The notes beneath the pieces are model-generated. The model made no database searches, was not told where the DNA came from, and worked only from the letters and a program-made list of their open reading frames with translations. Position numbers and translations under genes: made by a program. A stretch of 64,000 bases of DNA from Wyeomyia smithii (taxonomy: Eukaryota > Arthropoda > Insecta > Diptera > Culicidae): the NCBI RefSeq assembly GCF_029784165.1, contig NC_073695.1:210509781-210573780 (forward strand). Direction: 5' to 3'. Below, one piece after another: positions 12,283 to 24,498 of the stretch; within the stretch, counting starts at the first letter, position 1, and every line of letters starts with the position of its first letter.

Positions 12283-15200
12283 TTCGAAATACTCAATCAA
12301 GAGTTGTCATATTCTATTTGCCTCTATTTGGAAACTGTTTAAGGCCATTTTTTATCTTTCAAAGCTAAATAAGTAACATTTTGCTAAACAATTTATGATT
12401 AAAAATGCCTTCAGTACAGTAACAAATTTGAGTTTTTGTTTATTACTATGCAACAATCGAAGGCAGAGCTAACTCTTTCATTTATCACAAAAAAAATAAA
12501 AAAAAAAACAAAATATGGTAGAAGATCACAACTTTTTTTATTTTGCATTAAATTCGATGTCGAACATGTTAAAGGAAGGCCTCCAGGCAGGAAAAAATGA
12601 ATAAATTAACTTGTAAAGCAATTTCAACCCAAATAATGGATCGATCAGGTCATCAGATTAACATGCTTGAAACTTTGCACAACTCACTTTTGGTATATGA
12701 AGTTTAATTTTGTTCATTAGCATAGCAGAGCATAAACAGTTGCACAAATTCGTAGTTGGTATCAGCAACAATGCTCTGTTTGTTATAACGGGGGCTCGTA
12801 GCTAGCGACATGGAACTAGGGGTTTGATTACATGTTGCTCCACAAGTGTCAAATGTTTTCAGAGAACCGTCACCGTCCTGGCCACGTCCCGACAATTGTT
12901 GGGATTGGAGAAGGAACGTTAGTCCAACATTTACTTAAGAGAACCGCAGAGAACTCTACGTGCTGTCATAAATGTCACATGATATGGGAAGTGTTAGTAG
13001 GTAGGGGATACCCTGGGATATATCAAATAGATGTTGCAGGAAGATAGTTGATTATAATGGAGTTTTATGGTTCGTTTCGTATTAATTCAGTAGTTAAACG
13101 GTTTCATGAAATCAATGCTCAAACGTTAATTAATTATTGTTCAGTTATTACCTAGCCTTAAATATTCCAATATAAATATTAGAACTATTATTAGTAGTAA
13201 TAAATCGAACTCCTGGCATTCTATCTAAGGAGGTGTTGTCATGAGTATAGCAAGATCACTGCATAATTTTATGTTTTATATTTAACATAATAACATTTGC
13301 TTAATTTTATATTATTTATGTAACAAAATATGGGAAGGTTCCGCAACATACGAATATTTATGTACATAATGTTTTCAATCATCACCCTTTATATATAAAT
13401 AAGTTACATTCGCTCACTATTGCTCAAGTACATTTTATTCGATAACTTAAATAACTAAACTAAAACACTATGAAATAAATCTTGTACGAAGTGCTACGGC
13501 AAACTATTCGGTATCATCATAAGCGGTTATGGGCGCGTGAATATTGAAGATTGTTAAATTGTAATTATTTGAGTTACTCTTGAAAACCATCAACCTTCAT
13601 AATGGAGCTGCTAATGAAATCCAGCTTTCTAATAATTCCAGAAGCCTTTTTAACCACAAAGGTCATCCACGCTGTCTTTTGTTATTTGTGAATGAACCAT
13701 ATATATTTTTCTATTTTTTATCTAATGACGCATTCAACATCAACATCCTACAATAGGGCTATCCCCACATTATGTTCAGTCAAAATACCTTTCAACACTT
13801 CGCTAAAATTTCGGAGTACCTGTTAAATCACCAAACGTCCATGGCTTACTCATTTACGGGCACTGGTTGTCCGATTTAAAAAAAAATTGATTAAAAAATA
13901 ATAAAAATCCAAAAAAGTTGCAACTTAGTTCCCGAAAAATTACTATCAATCCACTTCGATTCCAGTACGATATATATACACAATTGTAGGGAATAAGTAT
14001 CCAAATAACATGAAACTGAAAGTAGCTGCCAACATCTGCCTTTCCACAAGATATGTTCTCTCAAAAATCGTGCCATAAAGGTGCAAAAACAGACCTGACT
14101 CCTCCAAATTAAGAGATAACGATACACTTTCTTCCAAAAAAATGTGACAATTAATCATAGTTTGAAGTTTGTAGAACACTTGAACAATGGCAAAATTAAG
14201 ATAAGAGCGTTATCACGCAAAAACACATTTAAAGGGGTGCTTTACTTTAATACCCTATAAATTTGTCAGGTTCAGAGATAGAATTTTCCAATGTTCTACA
14301 AACTTGGTTGTAATAGCTAGTTCTACAATGTTTCGGAAGCAAGTTACCAGGTTCATCAAGAAATAAAAAAGTTATTTTTTTTATTTTGGTGTACAACCCC
14401 CTTAATGAAAAAAATGTATCGTCAAAATAAAGTACTTATAAAGCTGAGAAACTTTCTAGGAGACTTCAAAACGCTAAAACCATGCGTTTCGTCACAAACA
14501 CCAATGTCCTACTATTTTTGATTTCGTCCCACTGTGCGACGGGATAGCGTTCTCTGATCGCGCACATTTCTGAGCGGAGTAGCTTCACTGTTTTCGCCAT
14601 CATGGTTAGAGTTTGAGTCAATTTTTTTCTTCTGACTCATGGGTTACTATGATTGATGCTTCATGAGTAGTTTCGTCAGTGCGGTTAAAGGTAAACTCAT
14701 GAAAAATCGGCCTATTTTGAGCATTTTTTTTTTCAATGCTAACGTTAGGACTCAACAATTTTGTCGTGAAAGTCTTACATTTTTGACCAAACTAAAAATG
14801 CACAAGAGTAGTCCTTGAAGTTTCAGAAATTGATTTTTCTCTTAGAAATGCATGAAATGTCGGAAACTGATGTTGTTTCATATAAATTTGCTTTGAAAAC
14901 AAAAATTAAATTTCAGGGACATGGAAACTTTTGCGTTGGGAGACTCGAGCTACACCAGAACACACAAGAGACACTCCCAGCTCGAACATTTCCTTTATCG
15001 ATCAAAAAACGGTAACTTTGACCGCTTTAAGGCTCTACTTCCCGAAATCCGATTGAGCTCAAATTTGGCATGGGGAATTTTTACGAGAAAACAAAACTTT
15101 AGAACTCTATCGTAAATGAAATTCAGAACTCTATCGGAAATGAAACAATCAAATAAAATAATTCTTTTCTCTGAGTAACGGTACAACTGTACATAAATCT

Positions 15201-15287
15201 GTAGATTTATAACCTCTCGCTCAACGATATCCATCAAAAAATCTATCGCTCGCAACAGTACTTTTTTTGTTGGTTTTGTCCGGTAGT
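12283..15287. other. Intergenic, no gene seen
   Basis: AT-rich sequence. The inverted pair AAGTTTGTAGAACA near 14165 and 14290 hints at a small decayed inverted-repeat element. I found nothing coding. Confidence 0.35.
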
Positions 15288-15353
15288 TCCGTGTGGGTAA
15301 GTACCCACATGGATATTTTCCGAGTGGGTACTACTACCCATACTACCCACATG
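15288..15353. repeat. Clustered GTGGGTA / TACCCAC inverted motifs
   Basis: GTGGGTA and TACCCAC alternate several times within 66 bases, so the stretch can fold on itself. It is followed by GCCGGCCCTG. It is probably the end of a non-autonomous element. Confidence 0.4.
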
Positions 15354-16382
15354 AAACGCCGGCCCTGATGGAAACTGAGAGATGATTGACTCAGCGAAGC
15401 TTCTTCGCACTAAAGCTTCATCAGCAAATTTGAATATTTTTTTTTTATAGGGGGGATTTTGTAATGATTTATTTATGTACTAAAATATCTATTCAGAATT
15501 AGTATTGTGTGTTCTGCCACAAATGGTGACATTTCAACACTATTATATATATTTGTACGCTTTTTAGTATTATTGAATGTAATTAGCTTTCGCAGTTAAG
15601 ATAATGTAATTGTAGGAAAATTATTAAACCTACTTTTCAAGAAAAAAAAGGAATAAAAGGAATAAAACGAAACTTAAAATAAACTTAAAACTATCTTACT
15701 GACTATAAAGTGATCTAATCGATGCAATTGAGGATCAGTGATGGAAACGAAACGAATATGATGCAATCGTCGTTTATTCATCATGTGTGCACTTTACGAA
15801 GAGTACAGGCCGCGACTAAACTCGAATCCTCTCAACCCATAATGAAATGATGATAGGGTGCATAGGTTTCTGGGAGAAAACAAACACATGACTAGACTAC
15901 ATCAGCTCTGAGAAGCGATTCGATCGTTGCGTTTGTCTCTCCATAGGCCGGTAGTTACAGGAAGAAAGGATAGCAACAGGAGAAAATCATGTCGCCTGAA
16001 CAGCAGCAGAGGTGTGGTGCGGTGAAAGGGAATGTGTGGGGGAAGGAACTACTTCGGCAGCGGTTGAGTTTAAGCGAAAGTAGGAGAGCATACACTGTCA
16101 TTTTCTTTCTTTTTCTGACAAAAAATCATATTCATGAGTCAAAAGAATAAGGATATAACAAGTTCTGATCGCTCTCTGTAACAGAGACGAATAACTTCAT
16201 ATACCGAGTTGTGCACATTGAGAACTACGTATTGTGGTGTACACTAATGAATAGAAATATATCGTAAAGAGGAAAGCAAAAAGAGTGCACCAGCACCGAT
16301 ACTTTGTTTTTCGCATACTGACGACGATGTCAACGCATCCTGAGCTTGTTTTATATGTATTCATTAATCGCTAGAGGTGATT
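15354..16382. other. Intergenic; 3' flank of the Jockey relic
   Basis: No gene recognised. The 3' end of the minus-strand Jockey element should fall near 16380, but I see no clear poly(A) tail on its strand, so the 3' UTR is short or lost. Confidence 0.35.
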
Positions 16383-19040
16383 TTTTTCCTTCGCTGTTGA
16401 GGATTGCAACGATTTTTGTCGGAATTTGTTGATAATTTAGCTTGACATATTTTCTAATGTTTCTACATTAGTGAGCCTATGTTGCTCGTTCGTGCTAAAC
16501 CAGGGAGGACGCTTCAAAATCATTTTCAAAAGTTTATTCTGAATCCTTTGAAGTGTCTTCTTCCTGGTTGCACAACAACTTGTCCAGATGGGAACTGCAT
16601 ATAACATTGCTGGTCTAAATATTTGTTTGTAAATTAACAGTTTATTCTTGAGACAAAGTCTAGAATTCCTGTTGATAAGCGGATATAAACATTAGATATA
16701 CTTATTGCACTTTGACTGGATATTTTCAATGTGCTCCTTGAAAGTAAGATTCTTATCATAAATTAGCCCTGAGTATTTAACTTGATCAGACCAATTTAAG
16801 ACCACACCGTTCATCTTAGTAACGTGGTTATGGGTGGGTTTGAGAAATGAAGCTCTTGGCTTATGAGGAAAAATAATTAACTGTGTTTTAGAAGCATTAG
16901 GGGAAATCTTCCATTTTTGTAAGTATAAAGAAAATATATCTAAACTTTTTTGAAGCCGACTGCATATAACACGAAGGCTTTTTCCTTTTGCGGAAATGCT
17001 TGTATCGTCACAAAACAGAGATTTCTCACAACCTGGTGGTAAATCAGGAAGATCAGAAGTAAAAATGTTATATAAGATTGGGCCCAAGATACTCCCCTGA
17101 GGCACACCAGCTCTAACAGGCAATCTATTAGATTTACCATTTAGATAGTTAACCTGGAGAGTGTGGTCAGTTAAATAACTTTGTATCATTTTTGTGAGGT
17201 AAAGCGGAAAACTGAAATTTGACATTTTAGCTATTAAACCTTTATGCCAAACACTGTCGAATGCCTTTTCTATATCTAGAAGAGCAACTCCAGTCGAATA
17301 GCCTTCAGATTTATTAGTTCGAATCATATTTGTTACTCTAAGTAACTGATGAGTAGTATGCCCATGGCGAAAACCAAACTGCTCATTTGCAAAAATTGAG
17401 TTCTCAATAATATGTGTTAACATTCTATTAAGAATTATTCTTTCAAAAAGTTTGCTAATAGGGAAAAAAAAAAAAAGTTTGTTAATTGGAACTAATTGGT
17501 CGATAACTTGATGCCTCAGCTGGATTCTTTTCGGGTTTTAAAATTGGAGTGACTTTGGCATTTTTCCATTTCGTAGGAAAATGTGCTAGTGCAAAGCATC
17601 TGTTAAAAATTTTTACCAAGAAATTTAAAGAGTTTCCGGGAAGTCTTTTGATGAGGATATAGAAAATCCCATCATCTCCTGGTGCTTTCATGTTTTTGAA
17701 TTTTTTGAGAATGGTTCGCACCTCATGCAAGTTTGTCTCCAATACCTCTTCGGAAAGAAATTCTTGGGTGGTGATCTGAACATACTTTTGGTTTACTTCA
17801 TTTTCAATAGGACTTACTGCGTTCAAATTGGAGTTATGAACACTCTCAAACTGCTGAGCAAGTTTTTGAGATTTTTGTTCATTCGTTAGAAAAATGCAAT
17901 CACCATCTTTAAGGACTGGAATGAGCTTCGAGGGTTTCTTAAGAACCTTCGAAAGCTTACAGAAAGGTTTTGAATAAGGTTTTAGTTGTTCAACTTCTCA
18001 TATGAAATTCTCATTTCGCAAGAGAGTGAATCTATGTTTAATTTCCTAGTGTAATTCTTGAAAAATAATTTTCAACGCAGGATCACGAGATCTTTGGTAT
18101 TGACGTCTCCGTATGTTCTTCAAACGTATAAGAAGTTGAAGTTCACTGTCAATAATTGGTGCATTAATTTTCACTCTTGCCTTAGGAACTGATAAATTCC
18201 GGGCATTGAGTATTAAGCTGCTAAAATTATCTAATGCTCTGTCAATGTCAGCACTATTTTGTAAAATAATATCATCATTCAAATTTTGTTCGATCGTAGA
18301 ACGATATCTATCCCAATTAGTCTTGTGATAATTTAACACAGATCTGGTGGGATTTAAAATAGTTTCATGGGAAATAGTAAATGTTATGGAAAGATGATCA
18401 GAATCAAAGTCAGCATGAGTTAATAAATCACTGCATGAATGACTTTGATTTGTTAGTACCAGATCAATTGTAGATGGACTCCTAATAGAAAAATATCATG
18501 TAGGACCATTTGGAAATAAAACTGAGTAAAATCCAGCCGAGCAATCATTAAACAATATTTTTCCATTGGAATTGCTTTGAACATTATTCCAAGATCGATG
18601 TTTCGCATTAAAATCACCGATGATTGAAAATTTAGATTTATTTCTTGTGAGTTTCTGTAAATCTCCCTTGAAATAATTTTTTCGCTCACCAGTGCATTGA
18701 AAAGACCAATACACTGCGGCTATAAATAAAATGCCAATACTTGTTTCAATTTCAATTCCCAAACTCTCGATAACTTTGGTTTCAAGATGGGGTAAAACAC
18801 GATGTTTTATTCGACGGTGGATAATTATTGCAACTCCACCACCGGCAACATCAATTCTATCAAACCTATGAACTATAAAATTTGGGTTCTTTTTTAGTTT
18901 AATATTTGGCGTTAAAAGCGTTTCAGTCACAACTGCAATATGCACATCGTGGACTGTTAAATATTGAAAAATTCATCCTCTTTCGCTTTTAAAGAGCGAG
19001 CATTCCAATTTAGAAAATTTACAGCATTATTTAAAATCAT
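16383..19040 (-). pseudogene. Jockey ORF2 (APE endonuclease / reverse transcriptase), multiple breaks
   Basis: The likely start ATG is at 19040 (MILNNAVNFLNWNARSL). A frameshift follows near 18960. Endonuclease blocks: VVTETLL, GGGVAIIIHR, FSIIGDFNAKHRSW, a stop near 18497, then STIDLVLT and DSDHLSITF. The linker holds further stops near 18046 and 18000. RT blocks: MKAPGDDGI and SYRPIS (about 17480-17700), FGFRHGHTT, DIEKAFDSVWHKGL (palm motif A), GVPQGSILGPILYN (motif B), and SLFCDDTSI (motif C, where the usual FADD is FCDD; both aspartates remain). After a stop near 16690 the same frame continues with RPAMLYAVPIWTS and LQRIQNKLLKMIL to about 16383. A T-rich micro-duplication at 17461-17480 disrupts the region after SYRPIS. 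It cannot encode active enzyme. Confidence 0.88.
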
Positions 19041-19298
19041 TGCTGAATTTCAATTTCATAACAATACTAGTTGTAAATTTTATACCTTCTTGAACAGCCT
19101 CGTACATCGAGTTACAGTTCAACAAAACGGACATTAGCTGCAGCATGTATTGTTGTAGGTATTCAATCTTTTCGGGAGTTGGATTACCTAAATCAATACT
19201 GGCTGACAAAATCAAATATTACCTGAAAGGACACTGGCATATGAACAGCCTGGTGTTACCTGAACAGGATTATTTTTCTGAAATTTGTTATCTGAATT

Positions 19299-20226
19299 TC
19301 AATTATTACCTACAGACACACCTGCTAATGAAAGTGCTGGTGATGCCTGAACAGTACTGAAAGTCTTTTGATTACCCACATTGACAACAGGTTGTTTAGA
19401 ATTCCTACGTTGTCTAGAAGCAATAATTTTTGACCTTACAGGACAATTGAAAAAAATAGATTTGTGATTTCCCCCACAATTTACACATTTGAAACTATTA
19501 GTGGTCTCTTTCACGGGGCAGATATCTTTGACCATAGGCTTGACAATTCCGACATTGCGTAAGATTATGGATTCCTCCATGTCTCTTGAAATTTTCCCAC
19601 TTTATTCGCACGTTGAATAAAGCACGTGCTTTTTCCAAACATTTTAAATTATGTACTTTGGTACGATCAAAATGTACTAAGTAATTTTCCTGGTGTATTC
19701 CATTTTGAAAAATTTTGGCATTTGCCTTTCGTTTCATCAAAATTACTTGGTTAGGGGCAAAACCAAGTGATTCTGACAAACAATCTTTGATTTCATCAAT
19801 ACTGTGATCATTTGAGAGACCTTTCAACACAGCTTTAAACGGTCTCTCGTTTTTGGCATCAAAAGAGTAAAATTTATACATCTTTTCAGTCAAATACTGT
19901 AAAAGATGTTTATGGCCATCAAAAGATTCGGCCAAAATACGAATTTCGCCTTGGCGACCAATTTGAAAATTAACTTTCACATTCGATAGAAATGATGAAA
20001 GTTCTGATCGAAATGCTTTAAAGTTTGCTACAAATACCACAATAGGTGGAACTTTAACCTTCTTCATAACGGCTTTATGCTCAGTATGAGAAGTTTGGAA
20101 TTCTGGATCCCCAACAGAAGAAAGAATATCATACCTGTTAGTCGAAATTTCAGTGTCACTTGGAGGAGATGCCTCACGTTTCCTTGATGCCGCATCAAAG
20201 CGAGCTTTTTTATTTTTTCCAGGCAT
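19299..20226 (-). pseudogene. Jockey ORF1 (gag-like nucleic-acid-binding protein), frameshifted
   Basis: It starts MPGKNKKARFDAASRKREAS, a basic N-terminus typical of Jockey ORF1. About residues 95-200 match the conserved PRE_C2HC-type region (PFKAVLKGLSNDHSIDEIKD ... FDRTKVHNLKCLEKAR). A first zinc-knuckle segment (CRNCQAYG) follows at about residue 227. A frameshift near 19500-19580 then moves the frame, in which FKCVNCGGNHKSIFFNC (CCHC knuckle) continues to a stop near 19299. In functional elements the product binds element RNA and helps form the RNP. Here it is a pseudogene. Confidence 0.8.
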
Positions 20227-21299
20227 AACTGGACAACTTCACTACACTTTCACTTCACTATAGAATTTAAGTAGAAATATCTCAAACCAAATTAATTCAC
20301 TAAACACTCGTTAACTTTAAAAACAAATTTATTACTTTGCCTTTTAACAGGTAGTCTTTTAAAAAGATTGCCTGTTGAAAGCGAAAAACAAAATTTTAAT
20401 ATCTCTCGGTAGTCTAAGACTTAGCCTCGAGCTGTTGGTAAAATGCGACCGTACTGTAGGACAGTTCAATTCGATCTGAAATTTAATATTATTATTATTA
20501 TCATCAACGCGAAGTAGACCTCAATACAACCGATTGTTTAATTCGGGCACTTGCCTTGACCCGCATTTATCTGTGCTGATATTTTTTTTTTACGCCTTAC
20601 ATATGGGTGCACGCAATTGACGTAAACACATTTCGTCTAGAGGTTCGGTACGCTTTAAATGACGCAGCGAAAAACAGTCTCCAACGCGTAACAACATTTG
20701 TGCCTACCTTAAAGTTTTATTTTTCCAGCCCCCGAATGGCAGGCAGCCACATCCTCCAAGCCAAGATTCGCGCCCCGTCAAGCGCCGCCGTTGACGGTCC
20801 CACCCGAAGCAAACTTATTGTTTACTATAGGCTTATTGTTTGTAAAGTTGACTCCAAAGCAGTGCCAGTGCAGCCAATTGAGAAACTCGGCTAAATTTTC
20901 GGCTGGGCTCCCCATAAGTGGAACGTAGAACTAAACATGAACGATGTTTTCACAACGAACCGCATACAGTCCAAACACTGTATGGGGTAGGCTGTTGGTG
21001 TTTTATATGAAGCTTGCTTTTGTGGTGGCATCCGTTGTGCCCCGTTGGCTATGTATCGCGCAATCGGATGTTACGGGAAGCGAAGATATGGCGAGCTTGA
21101 GTTGTTCGCAAGTCGTCATCACTCTTATGCGGCCTCTTTTCCACTGCTTGTAGCATCGCGCACCAAACAATCCGCTGTCGCTGTCACCTTCAACATCGGT
21201 CGCCGCAACACATCGCAACATATCGCGCCGGCAGTCACCGCTACTGTTGGCGCTACTGGTTATGTGGTTTCTGCCTTTCCGGCAGCGACGATTCGAGGC
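20227..21299. other. Jockey 5' flank and GC-rich upstream region
   Basis: 20227-20580 is probably Jockey 5' UTR and target flank. From about 20600 the composition becomes clearly GC-richer and non-repetitive with several short open frames. This fits promoter-proximal host sequence upstream of the putative exon ending at 22187. No coding sequence recognised. Confidence 0.35.
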
Positions 21300-22187
21300 A
21301 TATTTATGCTTTAGTTCGATTTAGTTTATCTTCGGACGCCGCGCCGGCAAGACGCGTTCTACTCTGCAGCATTGGTAGCCGTGCCGTTTTCGGTGATAAT
21401 TTATCGCACACAACGGTGCTGCTGCTGTCCGTGCCCGATCGACTCTGGTGCTGGCAAGGATATCCGCCTATCAGTCCCGCTGTTAATGGTGTGCAATGCA
21501 AGTTTGCCGAGTCGAGTGATAGCGTGGAATTACTCATTCTCATTGAATTGAATGGCATGGACCGAGAGCGCGATGTTTCCTCGAGGTTCGCATTTGTGGT
21601 GCCGGTGAATCAGCTGTGACAGGTTGACCTTTGACGTCGCGACGCGACGCTCGCTTCCTTCGTACCCAACGGTGGCGGTACGGTTTTGCCTGCATGTGCG
21701 TATGCGAGCGAACGAGTGAAACCAGCAAACAACAAACCGCCGGAAAATTCTGCATGTGCAAAAAAGCGAACTAAGTGATTCAAACGCAATTAAAATAGAT
21801 AGCGGCAAATTGTAACCGACCAACTTCCACGCCCGAATTGACGTGTTTATTTTTTGTTTTCCTTTTCGTTTTGGTGTAACAAAAATAATACGCGGCTACG
21901 CCGATCGTCACATGTGAATTAGTTACCTTTTAGGTAAGGAATTAACCTTAAAACTGAGTGCTAGTAGGTCTGTCGGCGGAATTGTGGCGTGAAGATAACG
22001 CCGCCAAGAAGGATTGAATTTCTAGTGGACAGTGTAGTAGACGCGGTGCGAGGCGCTCGAGGCACCCATATACACGGTAAAATGATGGGCGAATTATTAC
22101 CGACCGTTTCGTGTTTTCCCGGAACAAGTGAGCCCGACGCTGTCGAATAGTCGGATTTCATGGAGTGACATTAATTAAACTTGTCAG
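21300..22187 (+). other. Putative 5'-UTR first exon ending in a consensus splice donor
   Basis: A non-repetitive, relatively GC-rich segment ends at CAG|GTATGT, a perfect insect 5' splice site with GT at 22188-22189. After that point the sequence becomes AT-rich and intron-like. It has many short ATG frames but no long ORF, as expected for a long 5' UTR. The start is a guess; I found no Inr-DPE pair. A DR1-like and CRE-like site lies inside it at 21625-21638. The next good plus-strand acceptor with coding sequence is at 37150, so this exon may belong to that gene. Confidence 0.45.
21625..21638 (+). promoter_or_regulatory. DR1-like nuclear-receptor site overlapping a CRE
   Basis: TGACCT-T-TGACGT is a direct repeat of nuclear-receptor half-sites with one-base spacing (HNF4/USP type, one mismatch in the second half). 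The second half is also TGACGTC, a CRE. CAGCTG, an E-box, sits 10 bases upstream. This is motif evidence only. Confidence 0.3.
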
Positions 22188-23639
22188 GTATGTGCAGCTA
22201 CATTTCGGTGGTTTTTCACGACGTGTTAAAATTTTTTGTTTGCGGCACTGTTTGCCTCTAGCGTTATGTTGGGGTTGAAACTAATTAATACACGAAAGCT
22301 GCGTGACGTGAGCGCATCGACTGAATTTGTGCAGTTCACTGGTGGGGAACATATTTGGAATAGCTTCAATTCAACATTGGATTTTAGGAATTTTCGAACT
22401 TTATTATTGTTTCCATTGGTGGGACTAAAAATAATTAGAATGATCTTTCACCGGAGTGCAAACATTTTGTTTCGTTCCTGATAAAAATATAACAACTATT
22501 AACACATTTTTGTAGTGCACACATGTTATATAATTTCTTGAAATGCTGAAACATGCATATCATTCAGGAAACTGAAAAAAGCCATTCGTTGTGAAGCCAT
22601 CCAGTGGGAACACGGAAGTCATCTGAATTCATTTGAATCAACTATACAAGTAATGTTTAGACGCTCCTATGGACTGAAGATATCATTTTGTGATATTTGT
22701 AAGTTTTGTTTTAATCACGACTGATTTGTGAAAAGCGTTGTTGAAAAGAGGGTATTGATGATTACAAACATTTAGAGCTAGAATGGTTTGTTTGAGTGGT
22801 ATGACGTCTTCGAGGATGTTGTAAATAATTATTGAAAACAATTTTTTTTCAACTCATGAACCAAAAAATTAAAATTAACTTGAAAACCTTGATGTACACA
22901 ATTTTGGGCTGACTTCAATCATGCTTCGGAACTATTTTCTGCGCCGAGTGCCTATTGATGATAAAAATACTTGGTTTTCATGTTTCACTGAAATATTAAT
23001 TATTTCCAGTCTTAATAATAAAAATACAACATCAGGAGAAAAACACTCGTTCAAGATTCGTGACAATGATACTGAAATTAAAAATAAAAAAAAGTCAACA
23101 TTGGTTTGGTTGGCACTCTCTTTCAGTTGATCGTACGAGACGATTCATGGAATCGCGTGCTTGAAGCACGCATTAGTACTAATTTTGTCGAAGACAACAC
23201 TGTAACAATACTAATTAAAAGAAGACAAAATCGAACATGAGCAGTACATTGGATAAAAATATTTGTCTAACTAAATTAAAATCTAATTTTGTTGAACATT
23301 TTTTGCAAAATACAATCTGAATCGCACCGAAAAAAAAAATTTAAACCGATAGGAACAGATTGACGGTGATAACGGTGATGCTCGAATCTATTCTATACTG
23401 AAATAGTTATTATGATACGGAACTTATGAACGTTGGCTACGAAATCTGTGTGGAATAAATTTAGTACCTGGGCTGTGCCTTTTTTTCAGCAAAAATATTT
23501 TCGATGGCGTGTATGATAACAAATACTACTCAAAATTATATTTGTTAAAAAAAAACATTTCTGGTCAAATTCGTGCACGCCATATATAATAATTTATTTA
23601 TTTGCGTCAATCATTGTAGACCAAATCCTAAACCTATTG
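22188..23639. other. Intron-like AT-rich sequence, no gene seen
   Basis: This directly follows the splice donor at 22187. It is AT-rich with short random frames only. Confidence 0.4.
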
Positions 23640-24300
23640 CAAAGATTACAAAAAATAAGTTACAAAATTCTACTGTTTAATATTCTTTTGAGAACATTTT
23701 CAATAGTGGTTCAATAACTTCGCAGCATTTATTAACAAGACTTATCATACTATTAACTGGCCCGCTATGACAATTCAATACAAAGATTTTCGCGTTCCTA
23801 ATGAGCGTATATAGAAGTTGAGTCATTCTAGCAAATTTTCGAACATAAGCGTTGAGAAACTATATCATTAACAAGGGTGACTAAAGCATTTTTGCTTCTT
23901 TTTTCGAGTATTTCTATGTTAAGCATGTATCGCAATTCATAAGAAGGAAGAGGAAATAATTTCCAACTTAGTTTCGATGGTGCATGAAGCAAAAACTGCT
24001 TTTGTAAAGATTCGATTCCATTGGAACGGACATCTTGATAAGGCGACCAAACTACAATATAGTATTCTAAAATAGATCTAACCTTAATATGGTAACTAAA
24101 CCTTTTTTTTGTTCACACAACATTTATTTGACACGGCACAATACTCCAAAACCTTTTTGTAAAACTTAGCAAACTGTTGGCTTTATTTATGATCGTAATG
24201 TTGTGATTCAAAAATGTTAACTCAGAATCCAGAATCACTCCTATGTTTTCAATTTCATAACACCTCTCTAAAGTTTGCTGTCCAAGAGTGCAATTGGAAT
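23640..24300 (-). pseudogene. LINE reverse transcriptase C-terminal relic (I/Jockey-like)
   Basis: On the minus strand the frame reads YEIENIGVILDSELTFLNHN, then ANSLLSFTKRF, then SILEYYIVVWSPYQ, then NGIESLQKQFLLHAPSKL and PLPSYELRYMLNIEILEKRS. This is the conserved region after the RT palm in I- and Jockey-group LINEs: GVILDS, then the LEY..VVW block, then ESLQKQFL and the Y..R..+L+L.L..RR block. It is truncated 5' and ends in stops near 23850. A 41-bp foreign sequence splits it at 24108-24148. There is no catalytic core, so it is inactive. Confidence 0.8.
24098..24158 (-). mobile_element. 41-bp retroposed LINE 3' end with 10-bp target duplication
   Basis: 24108-24148 on the minus strand is the 3' terminal GTGCCGTGTCAAATAAAT ... 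GAACAAA of a LINE with a short A tail. AAACCTTTTT flanks it on both sides (24098-24107, 24149-24158). Removing the insert and one duplicate rejoins the flanking RT reading frame between KRF and SYHIKV without a gap. The same 3' end is found at 40225-40347. Confidence 0.8.
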
Positions 24301-24498
24301 GTTCAAATTGTTTCCCTTGTGTAATATATAATACCTATTGCATTTTTTTTCACGTTGAGAACAAGAAGATTTTTTTTACAATAAATGTAGCAAATTTCGA
24401 CCTCTTTTTAGAATTGCTGATTATCTGTTGGCTCTTATTTTCTTGTGCTGTTTCATGTCATCGGCACTTTGATACGATTCAAGACAAGAGTAGCATAA

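Larger units (their letters stand above)
16383..20226 (-). mobile_element. Jockey-clade non-LTR retrotransposon, decayed copy
   Basis: This is an almost complete two-ORF LINE on the minus strand: ORF1 (gag-like, zinc knuckle), then ORF2 with endonuclease, linker, reverse transcriptase and a C-terminal region. The order and spacing are as in Jockey-clade elements and no RNase H is seen. Several stops and frameshifts break both ORFs. The 5' UTR probably extends above 20226, to somewhere before 20600. Flanking target duplications were not found. Confidence 0.85.
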
